Assembly (NCBI GenBank): GCA_035457345.1
Contig: DATIBT010000052.1
Location: 1-8,970, forward strand
Source: DASTDY01 sp035457345
Lineage (GTDB): Bacteria; Patescibacteriota; Saccharimonadia; Saccharimonadales; EFPC-124
Direction of reading: 5' to 3'
DNA length: 8,970 nt
Part shown: in pieces, positions 6,484-8,970 of the stretch
Layout: every line of letters starts with the position of its first letter
Numbering within the stretch: the first letter of the stretch is position 1
Notes under the pieces: model-generated
Seen by the model: only the letters and a program-made list of their open reading frames with translations
Databases searched by the model: none
Told to the model about the DNA's origin: nothing
Made by a program: the position numbers and the translations under genes

Positions 6484-6549
6484 AGGAGAATAAGTGTGCG
6501 CTGTGGGCGGCTGTCGGGTCAGTCGCGCGCAGCACCGCTTATTCTTCCT
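6484..6549 (-). repeat. Long hairpin at the stop codon of the prenyl synthase gene
   Basis: On the minus strand the sequence directly after the start of the TAG stop, AGGA-A-GAATAAG, pairs with CTTATTC-TCCT 40 bases later: eleven pairs with one bulge. Inside, TGCGC/GCGCA and CGACTG/CAGCCG (one mismatch, loop ACCCGA) can extend it into one elongated rod. No T-run follows, so it is not a classic intrinsic terminator. It may protect the 3' end of the message, mark a processing site, or be part of a small RNA. Confidence 0.5.
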
Positions 6550-7648
6550 AGGCTTTGCGGGTAACTACGTAGTTGGCCAGGGCGCGTAGAAAATCGAGCT
6601 TGTCTGAGCGCCACGATGCGGGAGCATTTTCTAACGCCTCTATAGCAATTTTGCCATGGCTCACCGCCATGTCACGAGCATATGCCAAGGAGCCAGTTTC
6701 GGTAATAATCTGCTTGCAACGCTCGTATTCAGCAAGGGTAAGATCTGATTTGCCCAAGTACGACCGAAGCTCTCTATGCCCTGCCCGAGAGGCATGTTGC
6801 AACGCATGAGAAACAAGCACAGTCATTTTACCTTCGCGCAGGTCGTCCATAGTACTCTTGCCGCTTTCGGCTTCGTTGCCAAAAGTCCCTAGAATATCGT
6901 CGGCAATCTGGAACGATAACCCCATATGAAGACCGTAATTATGCAGGGAGGCAACATCTGACTCCTTGGCACCAGCAGCAATAGCGCCTATCTGCAAAGG
7001 CCCAATAAAAGAGTAGTAGGCGGTCTTCCAGATGAGTGTGCGTTCAACCTGACTAGTGGCTACTGTGCCTACTGCTTCGTTTACTATGTCATTGATTTGG
7101 CCGTAGTCGGTAATGCGGAGGGCCTTGTTAACAATGCGTAAAATCGCCACCTTGGCACAGTCACTAAGTGGCGCAAGCGTAATTTCTTCCATGGCCACAT
7201 TGCTGGCAATAAGCGTCGCACAGCTAGCAACAGACTCGCCGAAATGCTCGGCGTCACCTCGCCAATGGTTACTTTGGTGAAGATCACGCATCATAACGTG
7301 CGCAGTCGGACCCCCACGGCGCGTGAGTGAGCGGTCATAAATATCGTCAGCAATAAGCAAGTAAACTTGCAGTATTTCCATAGCTCTTGCCACCGGCAAT
7401 ACCCGCGATAAGTCCGTACCGCCAGCCATTTCGTAGGCAGCCATAACCAGCGATCCTCGCACCCGCTTGCCGCCACGAGTGAGTATAGAGGTAAAGGCTT
7501 TTACCGCCTCGAGAGAGTAATCACCAAAATCCTGCTGCACTTCTTGCTCAAATCGTTCACAAAATTGTGCAACGTCTGGTTCTAGCAGACTTTTGTAACC
7601 AGCCAGCTGCTCCTTAAAAGATGCAACGACAGTGGGATTTGTTGACAT
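6548..7648 (-). CDS. Polyprenyl (trans-isoprenyl) diphosphate synthase, probably short-chain
   Basis: A 366-residue soluble enzyme that adds isopentenyl diphosphate to allylic diphosphates. It shows GGKRVRG (59-65), the first aspartate-rich motif DDIYD (101-105) followed by RSLTRRGGPTAH, the lysine region WKTAYYSF (207-214), and the second motif FQIADDILGTFGNE (246-259) followed by SGKSTMDDLREGKMTVLV. The DDxxG form of the second motif and the DDLREGK stretch resemble actinobacterial-type enzymes. Tyr96 is five residues before the first motif; an aromatic there is known to limit products to about C15, so farnesyl diphosphate is the likely product. I start it at ATG 7646-7648: a frame 42 codons longer exists but runs into the divergent neighbour, and a perfect TATAAT lies just before this ATG. 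It lies upstream of the squalene/phytoene synthase-like gene, which could use its product. All catalytic aspartates are intact. Confidence 0.93.
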   Translation of the reverse strand: MSTNPTVVASFKEQLAGYKSLLEPDVAQFCERFEQEVQQDFGDYSLEAVKAFTSILTRGGKRVRGSLVMAAYEMAGGTDLSRVLPVARAMEILQVYLLIADDIYDRSLTRRGGPTAHVMMRDLHQSNHWRGDAEHFGESVASCATLIASNVAMEEITLAPLSDCAKVAILRIVNKALRITDYGQINDIVNEAVGTVATSQVERTLIWKTAYYSFIGPLQIGAIAAGAKESDVASLHNYGLHMGLSFQIADDILGTFGNEAESGKSTMDDLREGKMTVLVSHALQHASRAGHRELRSYLGKSDLTLAEYERCKQIITETGSLAYARDMAVSHGKIAIEALENAPASWRSDKLDFLRALANYVVTRKA

Positions 7649-7654
7649 GGCTAC

Positions 7655-7660
7655 ATTATA
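7655..7660 (-). promoter_or_regulatory. -10 box of the prenyl synthase gene, leaderless geometry
   Basis: A perfect TATAAT on the minus strand lies exactly six bases before the ATG at 7646-7648, so transcription should begin at the start codon. No good -35 is found 15-19 bases upstream, and there is no Shine-Dalgarno. The expected -35 region overlaps that of the divergent kinase promoter. Confidence 0.5.
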
Positions 7661-7672
7661 GCGGCAATTCGG

Positions 7673-7701
7673 TTTACAGACTACTGATATACGGGTATAA
7701 T
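7673..7701 (+). promoter_or_regulatory. Strong promoter of the P-loop kinase-like gene
   Basis: TTTACA (7673-7678, five of six matches), a 17-base spacer and a perfect TATAAT (7696-7701) make the best promoter in the window. Eight bases lie between the -10 and the ATG at 7710, giving a predicted leader of 0-2 bases; GGGGA abutting the ATG is too close to act as a Shine-Dalgarno. Confidence 0.7.
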
Positions 7702-7709
7702 CGCGGGGA

Positions 7710-8288
7710 ATGAAAGACACGCCAATCATCCTTGCATTTGTGGGTATGCCCGGTTCGGGCAAAGATACCTGCACCGATTACGTCGCAAAAGAACATCAGA
7801 CCCCTATTCTTCATTTTGGCAACATGGTCTACGAAGAAGTCCAGCGCAGAGGCCTCGACATTGTGACGCACGAAAAAGCAGTCCGTGAAGACATGCGCGC
7901 CAAAGGCGGTCTTGCTGTGCTCGCGGAACGCGTAGCAGACAAAGCACAACAATACCTTGCCGAAGGTAAAACACGCATTGTCCTCAATGGCCTTTACAGC
8001 TGGAGCGAGTACAAGCACTTACGGGAATTATTTGGCGAACAATTTGTCTGTGTCGCACTGGCGGCACCACGCGCCCTGCGCTATCAACGCATCCTTAGCC
8101 GCAATCATACAACCGACACCCACCGCAAGTACACGGTAGAACAAGTTAAAGAGCGAGAATATGCCGAAATCGAAAACCTCGAAAAGGGCGGCCCTATCGC
8201 TATCGCCGACTACACTCTGCTCAACAGCAAAACACCCGACAATTTGTACCGGCAGCTCGATGAGCTTCTAGACCACATCGGCTTCTAG
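7710..8288 (+). CDS. P-loop nucleotide kinase-like protein (UPF0200/AAA type)
   Basis: A 192-residue cytoplasmic P-loop NTPase. The Walker A GMPGSGKDT (12-20) opens the protein. The rest follows the layout of the archaeal UPF0200 nucleoside-monophosphate-kinase-like family and of dephospho-CoA kinases: HFGNMVYEEVQRRGL (35-49) in the substrate region, an arginine-rich lid (ALRYQRILSRN, 122-132), a KEREYAEIENLEKG helix (147-160), and the ending IAIADYTLLN (164-172) that matches the usual strand before the last helix. The second acidic motif reads VLNGLYS (91-97), where my recollection of the family is V(I/V)DG-RS, so Asn93 replaces the expected Asp. A phosphotransferase acting on a nucleotide or nucleotide-like cofactor is likely, but the substrate is unknown. 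It is the only plus-strand gene, transcribed from its own strong promoter divergently from the prenyl synthase. The family call is fairly sure, the reaction is not. Confidence 0.85.
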   Translation: MKDTPIILAFVGMPGSGKDTCTDYVAKEHQTPILHFGNMVYEEVQRRGLDIVTHEKAVREDMRAKGGLAVLAERVADKAQQYLAEGKTRIVLNGLYSWSEYKHLRELFGEQFVCVALAAPRALRYQRILSRNHTTDTHRKYTVEQVKEREYAEIENLEKGGPIAIADYTLLNSKTPDNLYRQLDELLDHIGF

Positions 8289-8324
8289 CTCTGGTGGGGC
8301 GAGATCGTTTATAGCGTAAGAGCC

Positions 8325-8970
8325 TTACTTCTTCCGTGGTTTATATCTAAGATATCCGCTTGCCACTTGCCTGCGCAGCAAGTCCGCTCTGCTTCGCAAC
8401 TGCCTTGCTTCTTCGGTTTGACCCTCCCCTTCACGCATGGTGGCCAGCGACTCCATGCATCGTGAGCGCCATTCAGGTTCGTATTTGTTCAGCTCCATGA
8501 TCTCGTGGCGCAATTTGGCGGCCGCTGCAGGGTCCTGCCAAACGCCTTGCTCGAGAACCATCATAACCACATCGGTATCTTGTATCTCAACCAAAACACG
8601 CACCGCTTCGTTGGTTGCACCACGGCCAAGCAACCCATTCGCCGCTTCCCCAGCAACTGCGGAGTTTTCAATGGTACGAAACAGTGTGTGGCCACGTGAG
8701 GCATGCCCGTGTTCAAACAGCGAGACTGCAAGTATGCGCCGGACCTCGTCAATTGATCGCATGTCAGGATACAGCGCAGCAAGAGCGTTAAGGTGCTTAC
8801 GAACCGCTTCGAAATCGCGGCTCGTTATTGAATGTTGGTTTACCAACCTCACTTCTGAAGCCGCGATACCCCGGACAAATATTAACCGGTCTACTATTCC
8901 CAATTCATCACTCCAACATTGATCATCTTTCGCAACAGCTGCATACTCCGTCCAGCTGGCGCCCGGGCAA
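8325..8970 (-). CDS. Helical protein of unknown function, C-terminal part (cut by right edge)
   Basis: I do not recognise this gene. The frame ends at TAA (8325-8327) and is open to the right edge without a stop or an ATG, giving 214 visible residues; a TTG at 8901-8903 could be a start, but the upstream codons read as ordinary protein, so I treat it as partial. The sequence is rich in Ala, Leu, Glu and Arg in an amphipathic pattern and looks like a row of helix pairs, for example RDFEAVRKHLNALAALYP, DEVRRILAVSLFEHGHA, GEAANGLLGRGATNEAVRVL and PEWRSRCMESLATMREGEG. That resembles tetratricopeptide-like scaffolds, but no consensus repeat can be aligned by eye. It ends in a basic tail (GYLRYKPRKK). 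No signal peptide or membrane segment is visible. It converges on the kinase-like gene with 36 bases between and no terminator seen. Confidence 0.65.
   Translation of the reverse strand, partial: CPGASWTEYAAVAKDDQCWSDELGIVDRLIFVRGIAASEVRLVNQHSITSRDFEAVRKHLNALAALYPDMRSIDEVRRILAVSLFEHGHASRGHTLFRTIENSAVAGEAANGLLGRGATNEAVRVLVEIQDTDVVMMVLEQGVWQDPAAAAKLRHEIMELNKYEPEWRSRCMESLATMREGEGQTEEARQLRSRADLLRRQVASGYLRYKPRKK

Noticed and set aside
6309..6547. Replication origin
   Set aside because: Only one DnaA box, no AT-rich unwinding region of adequate length and no dnaA or dnaN nearby.
6481..6564. A 27-codon plus-strand open frame starting at ATG 6481
   Set aside because: No ribosome binding site or -10 at the right place, and it overlaps the prenyl synthase stop and the hairpin arms.
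7649..7774. A 42-codon N-terminal extension of the prenyl synthase
   Set aside because: It would run through both divergent promoters and into the kinase-like gene, and the residues do not look like the family; the ATG at 7646-7648 follows a perfect -10.
8288..8324. Bidirectional terminator between the two convergent genes
   Set aside because: Only a five-base inverted repeat (GCTCT/AGAGC) with a 26-base loop and no T-run.
305..8327. Recoded UGA (as in Gracilibacteria), since none of the visible stops is TGA
   Set aside because: Only six stop codons are visible (TAA and TAG), and all genes are full length under the standard code, so there is no positive support.

Overview
The window looks like chromosomal DNA of a Candidate Phyla Radiation (Patescibacteria) bacterium, most likely Saccharibacteria-like. 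This is inferred from three things: PolA has a dead proofreading domain and an HDS instead of HDE motif C; an archaeal-style UPF0200-like P-loop kinase is present; and most genes start without a Shine-Dalgarno sequence, directly behind a -10 box. No rRNA, tRNA, CRISPR array or transposase was seen. The genetic code appears standard, since every main gene reads through normally.

Layout, left to right. (1) 1-245, minus: start of a small membrane protein cut by the left edge. It has a textbook Shine-Dalgarno that two alternative upstream sequences can pair with. (2) 305-2851, minus: polA. (3) 2875-5397, minus: a very large (840 aa) sigma-70 family protein. Beyond the usual regions 1.2-4 it carries about 335 unassigned N-terminal residues and about 205 extra C-terminal residues, and the extension ends in a second region-4-like module. 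(4) 5478-6308, minus: a divergent squalene/phytoene synthase family protein. (5) 6309-6547: 239 bases without a gene, holding a good promoter, a perfect DnaA box and several inverted repeats. (6) 6548-7648, minus: a short-chain trans-isoprenyl diphosphate synthase. (7) 7649-7709: a compact divergent promoter region. (8) 7710-8288, plus: the P-loop nucleotide kinase-like protein. (9) 8325-8970, minus: a helical protein of unknown function, open at the right edge. Genes 8 and 9 converge, with only 36 bases between them and no recognisable terminator.

The genes form two functional blocks. The sigma factor and DNA polymerase I are information-processing genes 23 bases apart; polA has its own promoter inside the end of the sigma gene. 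The prenyl synthase and the squalene/phytoene synthase-like gene form a possible mini-pathway: a C15-type diphosphate made by the first would be the natural substrate of the second. However, the second has lost several metal-binding aspartates.

The strongest leads are the sigma factor with a duplicated region 4, the switch-like leader of the left-edge gene, the repeated promoter-to-ATG geometry that predicts leaderless mRNAs, and the structured, DnaA-box-bearing intergenic region between the two isoprenoid genes.
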